64,000 bases of DNA from VXYK01 sp965221585 (lineage in GTDB: Bacteria > Actinomycetota > Acidimicrobiia > Acidimicrobiales > Aldehydirespiratoraceae). The stretch is from assembly GCA_965221585.1 (NCBI GenBank), contig OZ244898.1, positions 2,294,001-2,358,000 of the forward strand, given 5' to 3'. A program made the translations under genes and the position numbers. The notes beneath the pieces were generated by a model that had not been told where the DNA came from, ran no database searches, and worked only from the letters and a program-made list of their open reading frames with translations. This document shows, in pieces, positions 1-8,620 of this stretch; the first letter of the stretch is position 1; every line of letters begins with the position of its first letter.

Positions 1-1
1 C

Positions 2-331
2 ACCAGCCGCGAAGCGGCGGTCGACCTGTACCAGGCCGCCGACGCCGTGGTGTTTCCATCGACTTGGGAAGGATTCGGCAATCCCCCGGTCGAAGCATCG
101 ATTCATCGAGTGCCGGTTGCGGTCGCCGACTACCCGGTGGCCGCTGAACTTCGAAACCTGGGCTTCGAGTGGTACCCAACCGACGACCCCGAGCCGCTCA
201 GAGAGGCGCTCCGCGACGGCGATCCCGACCGGATCGAACACAACCGCCGAGTCGCAGTCAAACATCTCTCGCTGTCGGTGATGACCTCTCGGATCGCCGC
301 GCTGCTCGACGACGCCGGATGGCTACCGTGA
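2..331 (+). CDS. Glycosyltransferase family 4 (GT-B), C-terminal part, cut by window edge
   Basis: Only the last 109 codons are present; the reading frame is open from base 2 with no start, so the gene begins left of the window. The segment DLYQAADAVVFPSTWEGFGNPPVEA is split here as DLYQAADAVVFPS followed by TWEGFGNPPVEA, the C-terminal nucleotide-sugar-binding motif of GT-B glycosyltransferases (E-x7-E type, here E of WEGFG and E of PVEA). Family members move a sugar from a nucleotide donor to a glycan, lipid or small molecule in the cytoplasm; the acceptor cannot be told from this fragment. It is followed 6 bp later by a small membrane protein gene. Confidence 0.8.
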   Translation, partial: TSREAAVDLYQAADAVVFPSTWEGFGNPPVEASIHRVPVAVADYPVAAELRNLGFEWYPTDDPEPLREALRDGDPDRIEHNRRVAVKHLSLSVMTSRIAALLDDAGWLP

Positions 332-337
332 AGCATC

Positions 338-610
338 ATGGCAACTGACCAGACGCCGGATCCCATACTCGTGCAACGTGCCCGCGCGGCCCGTTGGGCC
401 ACGTTGGGCCAGCGTCTCGGCTACCTCCTGTTCGCATTCTCCATCGTGGCTTTCATCTTCGGGTTGATCACCGGATTCAGCGATGCCGTCTCACGAACAG
501 TGATCTTCGGCGTAATCGCGGGCTCTGTCGTCCTGGCCCCGGCAATCATCGCCGGCTACGCGGTCAAAGCAGCGGTCCGCGACGACATCGAGCACGGCAG
601 ACCGGTCTAG
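338..610 (+). CDS. Small two-helix membrane protein, unknown function
   Basis: A 90-residue protein with a charged N-terminus (residues 1-25) and two clear hydrophobic segments, about 29-48 (LLFAFSIVAFIFGLI) and 55-77 (VIFGVIAGSVVLAPAIIAGYAV), ending in a short charged tail. No family was recognised. It starts 6 bp after the glycosyltransferase stop and so probably shares its transcript. Its stop overlaps the end of the convergent NUDIX gene by 4 bp. The regular hydrophobic pattern supports a real gene; a role in the membrane is all that can be inferred. Confidence 0.6.
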   Translation: MATDQTPDPILVQRARAARWATLGQRLGYLLFAFSIVAFIFGLITGFSDAVSRTVIFGVIAGSVVLAPAIIAGYAVKAAVRDDIEHGRPV

Positions 611-1116
611 ACGCGTCCGCCCAACTCGGCGGACGGGGTTATGTCGACCGGCTCGGAAGGAAGCTCTCCGGCAACGATCGCTGGAAGGAACTCGCGCAGA
701 CGAACAGGAACGGTCGGCGTGTCGTTGTCGAGAATGTCGGTGAGTGTCCACCATTGGGCGCCGAGGAAAGCGGCAGCCTCAAGTGCTTCGAGTCCTCTGG
801 GCCGATACTCGCCCCCGTCACACCAGGCCACGTGGATGTAATCGTCGGATTCGAAATGGTATCCACCGAAGTCGTACTCGGTCTGTTGCACCCAGACGCA
901 CGGCCCCATTTCGACATCACCAATCCCGGTCTCCTCGTACAGCTCCCGCAGGGCGGCGGTGGCTGAATCCTCACCCCAACCGATCCCTCCGCCAGGGATC
1001 TCGAGCCACTCAGGCTTGTGTGGATCGATCGGATCCTCCGCTCGAATCAGGAAGATTCGACCGGCCCGATCAAGGAGAACACAGCGGGCGGCGGGGCGGC
1101 GAAGCGTGAACGGCAC
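607..1116 (-). CDS. NUDIX hydrolase
   Basis: A 169-residue protein carrying a full Nudix box at about residues 42-64: G-x5-E-x7-REL-x-EE-x-G-I (seen as GGGIGWGED then ALRELYEETGI). The glutamates of the REUxEE core bind the divalent metal used to cleave a nucleoside diphosphate linked to another moiety. The N-terminus PAARCVLLDRAGRIFLIRA matches the start of a standalone NUDIX domain. The start is GTG with AGGA about 8 bases upstream. The substrate (sanitised nucleotide, ADP-ribose, or other) cannot be predicted. Confidence 0.88.
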   Translation of the reverse strand: MPFTLRRPAARCVLLDRAGRIFLIRAEDPIDPHKPEWLEIPGGGIGWGEDSATAALRELYEETGIGDVEMGPCVWVQQTEYDFGGYHFESDDYIHVAWCDGGEYRPRGLEALEAAAFLGAQWWTLTDILDNDTPTVPVRLREFLPAIVAGELPSEPVDITPSAELGGRV

Positions 1117-1192
1117 GAGTGGATCCTAATGCGACGCGTGCATCCGGGCATATGTCGCCACCCGGGCAGGTCCCGCGATAACATCTCATCCG

Positions 1193-1633
1193 ATGCGACT
1201 TGAGTGGTGGCTACCGGTAATGCTCGCGACGGGGATGCTGATCGGGTACTACGCCCTACAGGACGATCCCGCGCCTCCTGCAACCACTCCGGCGACAACC
1301 ACGACCACAACCACAACGACCGCGGCGACCACCACGACGACGACAACCACGACTGTGGCTCGTGCCCCCGCGACCACGGCGGCACCGACGACAACCGCCG
1401 CGCCAACAACCACCGCCGCACCCGTAGTGACGGCACCGCCCCCAACCGCGGCGCCGACAACCACCGCCGCACCGACGACAACCGCCGCACCGACAACCAC
1501 CGCACCCGAGTATCCGGTCACAGGGCCCGACGGATACCCGAGCACCCGCCCGACGTCGCCTCCAGTCACCTACCCCGAGACCGGCGACGACGAGACGGAC
1601 GACGACGAGACGGACGAATCAGACTCGGCCTGA
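1193..1633 (+). CDS. Thr/Ala/Pro-rich surface or secreted protein with acidic tail
   Basis: 146 residues. The N-terminus (MRLEWWLPVMLATGMLIGYYAL) is an uncleaved-looking membrane anchor or signal; residues 30-105 are runs of Thr with TTAAP-type repeats; the last 20 residues are Asp/Glu-rich (DDETDDDETDESDSA). This is the layout of a membrane-anchored stalk. Low complexity makes homology useless. The opposite strand also reads open as Val/Ala/Gly repeats, but only the plus frame has an N-terminal signal. GATAAC lies about 10 bases before the ATG with no clear ribosome site, so a leaderless message is possible. Confidence 0.55.
   Translation: MRLEWWLPVMLATGMLIGYYALQDDPAPPATTPATTTTTTTTTAATTTTTTTTTVARAPATTAAPTTTAAPTTTAAPVVTAPPPTAAPTTTAAPTTTAAPTTTAPEYPVTGPDGYPSTRPTSPPVTYPETGDDETDDDETDESDSA
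1378..1505 (+). repeat. Degenerate short repeats coding Thr-Thr-Ala-Ala-Pro stalk
   Basis: Repeated ACAACCACCGCCGCACC-like units with variable third positions encode TTTAAP/TTAAP repeats inside the Thr-rich protein. The synonymous variation suggests selection on the protein composition rather than very recent DNA duplication. Confidence 0.6.
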
Positions 1634-1643
1634 CGCGCCGCAA

Positions 1644-2930
1644 TCAGAGGCTGCGGACCAGGTCTCCGGCGGTGCCGGCGACTCGCCAGGAATCACAGCC
1701 GACAAGAACGGTCAGATCGTCGAGCGCCTGTCGCAAGCCCTCCACGACCTTGTCGCGGTCATGACCGGGTTCCGCGAACGCTCCTTTGACCAACAGAACT
1801 CCCGAGTTGCGGTCCGTCTTCAGGTCGACCCGGGCAACAATCTGGTCGCCCAACAAGAACGGCAGGACGTAGTAGCCGTAGATCCGTTTCGCAGCCGGTG
1901 TATAGATCTCGATCTTGTACTCGAAGTCGAACAGCCGCGCTCCGCGTTCGCGGCACCAGACGACCGGATCAAACGGAGACAGCAGCGTGCAGGCATCGAT
2001 CGAGCGCGGGGCGACAGCGTCGGGATGCAGCAGTGCGGGCCGGTCCCAACCCTCGACTTCAGCCTCGAGCAGCCGCTGATCCTCAACCAGCTCCGCAACC
2101 CGCGCCTTGGCGGGCACCTTGGGCAGGCGGTAGTAGTCGATGAGGTCGGAGGCAGTGCCCACACCGAAACTCGACGCCGCGCGCATCAGCAGTTCACGGT
2201 GCGCCTCATGCTCGGTCGGCGTTGGTTGCGCCAGAATCTCCGCCGGCACGATCCGATCCATGAGGTCGAACTCCTTGACGAATCCGCCGCGACGGCGGAT
2301 ACCAACTTCGCCGATCCGAAAGAGCCAGTCCAAGGCAATCGAGCCGTCGGACCGGTCTCCCCACCACTCGCCGCTGCGGCGGCGCGGTTCTCGCAAGTCA
2401 CGCGGTGCAAGCGGTCCGTGACGCACCTGGGAAAGAACGTCTTCAATATAAGCAGGATCAGCAAGGGCCAGGGCTGCCAGTTGTCCCCACGTCTCGCCTC
2501 TGCGAGCACGTTCCTTCTGCCAACGCAGGAGCGGTTCATCAGCCACCGGCACCAGTGAAGCCTCGTGACTCCAGGCCTCGAACCACTCGTCGTCGCGGTA
2601 GGCGAGGGTGTCAAGCAACTCTGGTCGATACGGCCCCAGCCGCGAGAACGGGGGCATGTACTGCGTGCGGATCACGACCGGCACCGAGTCGAGCTGGAGC
2701 AGATTGATCCTCGACATCACCCGGCGCAGATGACGCCGGTCGACTCGGCCCCTGGGGCGCGGATCCCTGAACCCCTGAGCAGCCAGACAGATCCGCCGCG
2801 CCCGGGCCCGCGAGATTCTCACCGGTCTGCCTGCCACCCCGCTCCCGTTCGCTCCGCTCACCGGTCTGCCTGCCACCCCGCTCCTGTTCGCTCCGCTCAC
2901 CGGGCCGCTCGGGCCCGGGGGGTCAGACAA
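1644..2930 (-). CDS. Winged-helix DNA glycosylase of the YcaQ/AlkZ family
   Basis: 428 residues. The conserved region starts at about residue 37 (RISRARARRICLAAQGF) and contains QLDSV, which corresponds to the catalytic Q-x-D motif of YcaQ-type glycosylases that unhook interstrand crosslinks and alkylated bases. The motifs MPPFSRLGPY and EAWSHEASLVP, typical of the family, follow. The first 36 residues are Gly/Ser/Pro-rich and encoded by a tandem repeat, so the true start may be the internal GTG just before RISRARAR. It overlaps the 3' end of leuS by a few bases and lies downstream of it on the same strand. Repair of crosslinks is a family inference. Confidence 0.8.
   Translation of the reverse strand: MSDPPGPSGPVSGANRSGVAGRPVSGANGSGVAGRPVRISRARARRICLAAQGFRDPRPRGRVDRRHLRRVMSRINLLQLDSVPVVIRTQYMPPFSRLGPYRPELLDTLAYRDDEWFEAWSHEASLVPVADEPLLRWQKERARRGETWGQLAALALADPAYIEDVLSQVRHGPLAPRDLREPRRRSGEWWGDRSDGSIALDWLFRIGEVGIRRRGGFVKEFDLMDRIVPAEILAQPTPTEHEAHRELLMRAASSFGVGTASDLIDYYRLPKVPAKARVAELVEDQRLLEAEVEGWDRPALLHPDAVAPRSIDACTLLSPFDPVVWCRERGARLFDFEYKIEIYTPAAKRIYGYYVLPFLLGDQIVARVDLKTDRNSGVLLVKGAFAEPGHDRDKVVEGLRQALDDLTVLVGCDSWRVAGTAGDLVRSL
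2821..2898. repeat. 39-bp direct repeat, two copies
   Basis: Bases 2821-2859 and 2860-2898 are identical except for one C/T change. The length is a multiple of three, so in the minus-strand gene it duplicates 13 residues (SGANxSGVAGRPV) at the N-terminus of the YcaQ-like protein. Confidence 0.9.
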
Positions 2931-5724
2931 CGAAATTCACCATGCGGCCGGGGACCAGGATCGACTTTCGCAACTCCCTGCCGTCCACATGGGCCAAAAC
3001 GTTGGGCTCCGCCAACGCGAGCTCGACCACGGTCGCTTCGCCGGCATCGGCCGACACAAGGATCTTGGCGCGAAGTTTCCCGTTGACCTGAACGGGAAGT
3101 TCAATCATCTCCTCGATCAACAGATTCGGGTCAGCGGCTGGGAACGACGCCAGGGTGACCGAGCCGGCACCGCCGATCCGCTGCCAGAGCTCCTCGGCGA
3201 CATGAGGCGCCAGCGGAGCCAGCATTGGAACCATCGCGTCCGCCACCTCGCGGGGAGTCGCAGCATCGCGCTTCGTCAACTCATTGTTCAGTTCGGTGAT
3301 CTTGGCGATCGCGGTGTTGAAGCGAAGGGCTTCCATGTCGGCACCTACCCCGTCGATCGTCCTGTGGAGCAACCGCCGGAGCTCGTCGTCAACTTCGTCG
3401 TCGACCACCCTCGGTTCGCCAGTCTCCTCATCCACGAGATTGCGCCAGACACGCTGCAGCAACCTGTGCGAACCGACCACCGAACGAGTCTCCCAAGGCC
3501 GGTCCTGGTCGATCGGGCCCATGGACATCTCATACAGCCGCAGCGTGTCGGCTCCATAGGCTTCGTACATGTCGTCGGGTGTGACCGCGTTCTTCAACGA
3601 CTTCCCCATCTTTCCGAACGCTCGGGTCACCTCTGCGCCATCGTGGGTGAAGCCCGTTCGGGGAGTACCGGTGACCTCCTCCGCGGGGACATAGGCACCA
3701 CGGCTGTCCTGATAGGCGGCGGCTTGGATGTAGCCCTGGTTGATGAGCCGCTTGAACGGCTCGGGACCTGACACATGACCCAGGTCAAACAGGACCTTGT
3801 GCCAGAACCTGGCATAAAGCAGGTGCAGCACTGCATGTTCCACACCACCCACGTACAGGTCGACACCGCCGACACCACCCGCAGGATCGGTCATCCAGTA
3901 CCTCTCAACGTCGGGGTCGACCATGCACCTGTCGTTGTCCGGATCGAGATAGCGCAGGTAGTACCAACATGAACCCGCCCAGTTGGGCATGGTGTTGAGT
4001 TCACGTCGGTAGGTCTTCGGGCCCTCACCGTCGCCGAGGTCCATTTCGACCTCCCGCCACTGCGTCACCCGTCCGAGCGGAGGCTCGGGTTCAGAGTCTT
4101 CGTCCAACGACCGTGGCGCCCAGTCCATGAGATCGGGCAGCAGCACCGGGAGGTGTTCGTGAGGCACCGCACGGGCCAGGCCGTCGTCGCCAAAGACAAT
4201 CGGGAAGGGTTCGCCCCAGTAGCGCTGACGACTGAACAGCCAGTCACGCAGCTTGTAGGTGACTGCGCCTTCGCCCAGTCCCTGAGTCTCGAGCCACTCG
4301 ATGATCGCATCAATGGCTTCGGCTTTCTCCATGCCGTTGAGGAACCCGCTGTTGATGGCCGGTCCATCGCCGACGTAAGCCTGGCCCACGAAATCGGCAG
4401 GCGGCTGAACCGTGCGGATGATGTCCAGACCGTACTTCTCGGCGAATTCCCAGTCGCGTTGATCCTCACCGGGCACGCCCATAACCGCGCCTGTGCCGTA
4501 GTCCATGAGGGCGTAGTCTGCGATGAAGACCGGAACCTCCCGTCCGTCCACGGGGACCGGACAGGTTGTTCCGATGAAGGCTCCGGTCTTGGACTTGTCG
4601 TCCTGCCGGTCGACCTTGGTCATCTCAGCGACGCGTTCACGGTAGGCCGCAACTGCCGATCGAGGGGTCGGGTGGCCACCGCTGAGACGTTCGTCTGTCC
4701 CCTCGGGCCACTCGTCCGCAGTCAGTTCGTCAACCAGGGGATGCTCAGGAGCGAGAACCATGAACGTGGTGCCGTAGACGGTGTCCGGCCGGGTCGTGAA
4801 CACCCGGATCGGTCCGAAGTCGATGTACGCGCCTTGGCTGCGTCCGATCCAGTTGCGCTGCATCGTCTTGATCGATTCGCTCCAATCGAGCAGATCCAGA
4901 TCTTCGAGGAGCCGGTCGGCGTAGGCGGTTATGCGCAGCATCCACTGCTTCAAGGGCCGTTGGAAGACCGCGAAGTTGCCCCGCTCCGAACGGCCCTCGG
5001 CGGTGACCTCCTCATTGGACAGCACCGTGCCGAGCCCCGGACACCAATTGACCGGCGCGTCGTCCACATAGGCGAGCCGGTATTGCGACAGGATCTGAAG
5101 CCGCTCCGATTGATCGGCTACAGCCCAGTCCTCGCCCCCTTTCGGTGCGCGGTTCGCCGAATCGAACTCGCTGATGAGTTCGCTGATGGGACGAGCGCTG
5201 TTCGTCTCAGGGTCGAACCAAGCGTCGAAGAGTTGCAGGAAAATCCACTGCGTCCAGCGGTAATAGTCGGGGTCGGTGGTGGCGAAAGAGCGGCGCTCGT
5301 CATGGCCGAGTCCGAGTCGGGCGAGTTGCCGGGACATGTTGACTATGTTGCGCTCAGTGTTCACCCGGGGGTGCTCCCCGGTTTGGCGGGCATGCTCCTC
5401 CGCGGGGAGGCCGAAGGCGTCGAACCCCATCGTGTGCATAACGTTGAACCCGGTCATCCGTTTGAAACGGGCGTACACGTCGGTTGCGATGAACCCGAGC
5501 GGGTGCCCGACATGCAGGCCCACTCCTGAGGGGTACGGGAACATGTCCATGATGAACAGCTTGGGCCTGCCCGCGAACCCCGACGGATCGGCCGACAGCG
5601 CTCCGCTGGGGTTCGGGCAGTGGTACGTGCCCTGCTCCCGCCAATGCGCCTGCCAGCGGGTTTCGATGTCGTCAGCCATGCGCGCGTCATAACGGTGCGG
5701 CGGCGTCGTCTCAGGGTTCGACAT
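2923..5724 (-). CDS. leuS: Leucyl-tRNA synthetase
   Basis: 933 residues with the chosen ATG at 5724 (MSNPETTPP); another ATG at 5679 (MADDIETRW) is possible. Class I synthetase signatures are present: HIGH-type HVGHPLG in PYPSGVGLHVGHPLG, the large CP1 editing insert (TTCPVPVDGREVPVFIADYALMDYGTGAVMGVPG split around the T-rich and D-containing editing motifs), and KMGKSLKN in place of KMSKS, the form common in actinobacterial LeuRS. It charges tRNA-Leu in the cytoplasm. The long antisense frame within it is a shadow. The length and complete domain order indicate an intact gene. Confidence 0.97.
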   Translation of the reverse strand: MSNPETTPPHRYDARMADDIETRWQAHWREQGTYHCPNPSGALSADPSGFAGRPKLFIMDMFPYPSGVGLHVGHPLGFIATDVYARFKRMTGFNVMHTMGFDAFGLPAEEHARQTGEHPRVNTERNIVNMSRQLARLGLGHDERRSFATTDPDYYRWTQWIFLQLFDAWFDPETNSARPISELISEFDSANRAPKGGEDWAVADQSERLQILSQYRLAYVDDAPVNWCPGLGTVLSNEEVTAEGRSERGNFAVFQRPLKQWMLRITAYADRLLEDLDLLDWSESIKTMQRNWIGRSQGAYIDFGPIRVFTTRPDTVYGTTFMVLAPEHPLVDELTADEWPEGTDERLSGGHPTPRSAVAAYRERVAEMTKVDRQDDKSKTGAFIGTTCPVPVDGREVPVFIADYALMDYGTGAVMGVPGEDQRDWEFAEKYGLDIIRTVQPPADFVGQAYVGDGPAINSGFLNGMEKAEAIDAIIEWLETQGLGEGAVTYKLRDWLFSRQRYWGEPFPIVFGDDGLARAVPHEHLPVLLPDLMDWAPRSLDEDSEPEPPLGRVTQWREVEMDLGDGEGPKTYRRELNTMPNWAGSCWYYLRYLDPDNDRCMVDPDVERYWMTDPAGGVGGVDLYVGGVEHAVLHLLYARFWHKVLFDLGHVSGPEPFKRLINQGYIQAAAYQDSRGAYVPAEEVTGTPRTGFTHDGAEVTRAFGKMGKSLKNAVTPDDMYEAYGADTLRLYEMSMGPIDQDRPWETRSVVGSHRLLQRVWRNLVDEETGEPRVVDDEVDDELRRLLHRTIDGVGADMEALRFNTAIAKITELNNELTKRDAATPREVADAMVPMLAPLAPHVAEELWQRIGGAGSVTLASFPAADPNLLIEEMIELPVQVNGKLRAKILVSADAGEATVVELALAEPNVLAHVDGRELRKSILVPGRMVNFVV

Positions 5725-5775
5725 GGCCCACAGGCTACCGTTCGATGAGCGCCGCTGGTCCCGCGAAGTTCTCAC

Positions 5776-5883
5776 GGCAACTGTTCAGAAACACCTTCGT
5801 TTCATGATACGGTACGGTTCCACAATGCGGGACACCTGTTCCGCGGATGCCCCAGACCAGCGACACCTCTAGGAGCCGTCCGA
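5776..5883 (+). promoter_or_regulatory. Promoter region of the corrinoid methyltransferase operon
   Basis: The gap between divergent leuS and the corrinoid-protein gene holds a 17-bp imperfect palindrome, GTTCCACAATGCGGGAC at 5817-5833, and a second half-site GTTCCGC at 5838-5844. AGGAG at 5871-5875 is the ribosome site for the ATG at 5884. The palindrome matches 15 of 17 positions of the operator-like motif found before the formate-THF ligase gene. No confident -35/-10 pair is visible. Confidence 0.55.
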
Positions 5884-6675
5884 ATGTCCAACGACCCCGG
5901 TACCCCCAACGTGAGTCCAGCTTCCCCGGACCCGGCCGAACCCGACAAAGACACGTCGCCAGGTTCCACGGCTCCGGATGCGCCCGGCGAAGACTATGAC
6001 GAGATCGACCTCAACGCGCTGAGCGACGAAGACTTGACCGCTCAGATGCACGACGACCTCTACGACGGGCTCGACGAGGAGATCGATGAAGGCACTCGCA
6101 TTCTGCTGGACCGAGGCTGGCCCGCCGACAAAGTCCTCAACGACGCCCTAGTCGAAGGGATGCGCATCGTCGGGATCGACTTTCGCGACGGCATCCTCTT
6201 CGTTCCCGAAGTGCTGCTCGCCGCCAAAGCGATGAAAGCAGGCATGGCAATCTTGCGACCCTTGCTCGCGGAGACAGGCGCCGAACCCATCGGCAGCATC
6301 GTCATCGGCACGGTCAAGGGCGACATACACGACATCGGCAAGAACCTTGTCGGAATGATGCTCGAAGGCGCCGGATTCGAAGTCTTCGACCTTGGCATCA
6401 ACACCGACGTCGACGAGTTCCTCGCCGCCCTCGAGGAGCACAAGCCCGACATTCTCGGCATGTCGGCGCTGCTCACCACAACCATGCCCTACATGAAGGT
6501 TGTCATCGACACGCTCGTCGAGAAAGGCATGCGGGACGACTACATCATCATCGTCGGCGGAGCGCCCCTCAACGAGGAGTTCGGCGAGGCCATCGGCGCC
6601 GACGCCTACTGCCGCGACGCCGCAGTGGCAGCCGAAGTCGCCTCGTCGCTGGTTCAGTCTCACAGAGCAGCATGA
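5884..6675 (+). CDS. Methyltransferase cognate corrinoid protein (MttC/MtbC-like)
   Basis: 263 residues. Residues 56-135 form the helical cap domain of methionine-synthase-type corrinoid proteins; residues 136-263 are the B12-binding Rossmann domain with D147-I-H149-D-I-G152 (His149 would be the lower cobalt ligand), S194 of GMSALL and G225-G226 of IIVGGAP. It carries the methyl group between an MttB-type enzyme and the THF methyltransferase. Unusually, residues 1-55 form an extra, strongly acidic, probably disordered tail with about fourteen Asp/Glu and one Lys. It is the first gene of a six-gene plus-strand operon with overlapping stops and starts. Confidence 0.92.
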   Translation: MSNDPGTPNVSPASPDPAEPDKDTSPGSTAPDAPGEDYDEIDLNALSDEDLTAQMHDDLYDGLDEEIDEGTRILLDRGWPADKVLNDALVEGMRIVGIDFRDGILFVPEVLLAAKAMKAGMAILRPLLAETGAEPIGSIVIGTVKGDIHDIGKNLVGMMLEGAGFEVFDLGINTDVDEFLAALEEHKPDILGMSALLTTTMPYMKVVIDTLVEKGMRDDYIIIVGGAPLNEEFGEAIGADAYCRDAAVAAEVASSLVQSHRAA

Positions 6676-7340
6676 CCAGTCCGGGCTGCTCGACGAACCC
6701 CGCGGGCATCACCTCGGACGCTCCCAGCGTGTTGATACTCGCCTGCGGTGCACTCGCTCGCGAGATCCGCGACATCTCCAGCTTCCATCGACTCGACAAC
6801 GTCACCCTCGAATGCCTGCCCGCCTCCCTTCACAACCGACCGGAGAACATCGGCGAGGCTGTCCGCCAACGACTGAATCGCTGCAGAGGCAAATACGAAC
6901 GTGTCCTGCTCGGTTACGCAGACTGCGGCACCAAAGGCGAACTCGTCGACATCTGCCACGAGTACCGGGAGTCCGGCACCACCGTCGAGATGATGCCCGG
7001 CGCCCACTGCTACCAGTTCTTCGCCGGTGCGCAGCGATTCACAGCAATGCACGACGACGACCCGACTGCGTTCTACCTCACCGACTACCTCGTCAAGCAC
7101 TTCGAGCGCATCATCATGGTCGGGCTGGGAATCGAAGCCCACCCTGAACTGCGCGACATGTACTTCGGCAACTACACCAAGCTGATCTACCTGGCGCAGA
7201 CCGACGATCCCGTGCTCGACGAAAGAGCCCTCGCTGCGGCCAACCGGCTCGGTCTCGGATACGAGCGGCTCAGCACGGGATACGGCGAACTTGAGAGCCA
7301 GATCACAGGTCTCGCCCGCAGACGGGCGGCCGCGCCATGA
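6672..7340 (+). CDS. DUF1638 protein of a corrinoid methyltransferase operon
   Basis: 222 residues, starting inside the last codons of the corrinoid-protein gene (4-bp overlap). The sequence matches the DUF1638 pattern: LILACGALAREI near the N-terminus, LLGYADCGTKGEL at about residues 75-90 and a GAHCYQFFAG motif around 110-120. Conserved cysteines sit in each of these three blocks, which suggests a metal- or corrinoid-binding site, but no activity is known to me. Members recur beside MttB-type genes, so a role in handling or loading the corrinoid protein is likely by context only. Confidence 0.82.
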   Translation: MTSPGCSTNPAGITSDAPSVLILACGALAREIRDISSFHRLDNVTLECLPASLHNRPENIGEAVRQRLNRCRGKYERVLLGYADCGTKGELVDICHEYRESGTTVEMMPGAHCYQFFAGAQRFTAMHDDDPTAFYLTDYLVKHFERIIMVGLGIEAHPELRDMYFGNYTKLIYLAQTDDPVLDERALAAANRLGLGYERLSTGYGELESQITGLARRRAAAP

Positions 7341-7717
7341 GCAGACGACGCGGCCGCGCCTCCGCGGTAACGACCATCTACTGGCGCGACATTCCCGCCC
7401 AGATCACGGCCACCACGACCAACGGGCACGACAAGAAGATCATGCTCCACCCCCGTTTCCAGCACGCCATCGACCGCGCCGCAACCGTGGCCGGGCTCAC
7501 CGAGACCCACAAATACATTGAGCAGTGGCGCCGTGTCACCACGACCGTGCCCGGCGATGTCATGGCCGAGGCGCAGTCCTCAGCCGAGGGCATCCACAGT
7601 GAATACCATCCGCAACGGCTCGAGGCCCTAGTCGCAAACGGTGGACTCGAACCCGCCGTGCCCCCGGAGAACCGCTGTACCACCGAGAACCGATGGGAAG
7701 GAGACGCAACAACATGA
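7337..7717 (+). CDS. Virulence-factor-family small protein in corrinoid operon
   Basis: 126 residues, overlapping the DUF1638 gene by 4 bp and the next gene by 4 bp. The segment VTTIYWRDIPAQITA at the N-terminus and HPRFQHAIDRAA at about residues 35-46 match the small 'virulence factor' family (PF13769-like) that I associate with corrinoid methyltransferase clusters. It starts with an Arg-rich run, MSRRRGRA. The biochemical role is unknown; the tight packing implies it is made in step with its neighbours. The family name reflects old annotation and not evidence of virulence. Confidence 0.7.
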   Translation: MSRRRGRASAVTTIYWRDIPAQITATTTNGHDKKIMLHPRFQHAIDRAATVAGLTETHKYIEQWRRVTTTVPGDVMAEAQSSAEGIHSEYHPQRLEALVANGGLEPAVPPENRCTTENRWEGDATT

Positions 7718-8613
7718 CTGAAACCGTCATCAGTTCCGCAACCAAAGAAGTGGTAATCGGGTTTGATCGGCCCTTCGTGATGATCGGTGAACGCATCAAC
7801 CCCACAGGTCGCAAACTGTTGGCCGAAGAGATGAAGAACGGGGACTTCAGCAGAGTCGAAGCCGACGCCATCGCCCAGGTCGAGGCTGGAGCCCACATGC
7901 TCGACGTCAACGCCGGCATTCCACTGGCCGACGAACCGGCGCTGCTCAGCCAGGCCATCAAACTGGTGCAGTCGATCACCGACGTCCCCCTCGCGATCGA
8001 CTCCTCGATCATCGAAGCGTTGGAGGCCGGGATCGCCGTCTACGAGGGCAAACCGCTGATCAACTCCGTTACCGGCGAAGACGAAGTCTTGGAAAGGGTG
8101 CTGCCGCTCGTGGCCAAAGCAGGCGCGGCCGTGGTCGCAATCTCCAACGACGAAACCGGAATCAGCGAGGACCCCGACGTGCGATTCGAGGTGGCGCGCA
8201 AGATCGTCAACGCAGCCGCCGACTTCGGTGTTCCGGCTTCCGATGTCGTGGTCGACCCGTTGGTGATGCCCATCGGAGCCATGGGCACCGCGGGCCGGCA
8301 GGTCTTCGCCCTGGTTCGTCGCCTACGCGATGAGTTGAAGGTCAACACCACCTGCGGCGCTTCAAACGTCAGTTTCGGTCTGCCGAACCGCCACGCCATC
8401 ACCGGCACTTTTCTGGCCATGGGCATCGGCGCGGGCATGAGTTCCGCCATCATGAACCCGATGCATCCCGAAGTGAAGACAGCGGTCATGGCAGCCGACG
8501 TGCTCGCGGGCCACGACCGCGACTGCGCGGCATGGATTCGCGAATTCCGGGCCCCGGCAATCGAGGGAGAGGGACGCCCTCGACGGCGCTCCAACCGTCG
8601 AAGGATCGCCTGA
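7714..8613 (+). CDS. Methyltetrahydrofolate:corrinoid methyltransferase (pterin-binding)
   Basis: 299 residues from the ATG at 7714, which has GGAAGGAG at 7695-7702 and overlaps the previous stop as ATGA. The pterin-binding barrel is evident: MIGERINPTGRK near residue 22, DVNAGIP around 65, and IDSS around 92. Such enzymes (MtgA, AcsE, MtvA type) move the methyl group between the corrinoid protein and THF, here presumably onto THF. The last 20 residues are a basic tail (GRPRRRSNRRRIA) not needed for the barrel. The next gene begins 7 bp downstream. Confidence 0.9.
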   Translation: MTETVISSATKEVVIGFDRPFVMIGERINPTGRKLLAEEMKNGDFSRVEADAIAQVEAGAHMLDVNAGIPLADEPALLSQAIKLVQSITDVPLAIDSSIIEALEAGIAVYEGKPLINSVTGEDEVLERVLPLVAKAGAAVVAISNDETGISEDPDVRFEVARKIVNAAADFGVPASDVVVDPLVMPIGAMGTAGRQVFALVRRLRDELKVNTTCGASNVSFGLPNRHAITGTFLAMGIGAGMSSAIMNPMHPEVKTAVMAADVLAGHDRDCAAWIREFRAPAIEGEGRPRRRSNRRRIA

Positions 8614-8620
8614 ATCTGCA

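Noticed and set aside
1249..1569. Minus-strand Val/Ala/Gly repeat open frame
   Set aside because: It is the complement of Thr/Pro repeats in the plus frame, which alone has an N-terminal membrane signal.
4153..5529. Plus-strand 458-codon open frame opposite leuS
   Set aside because: Antisense shadow of a clear LeuRS; no domain, typical of GC-rich third-position bias.
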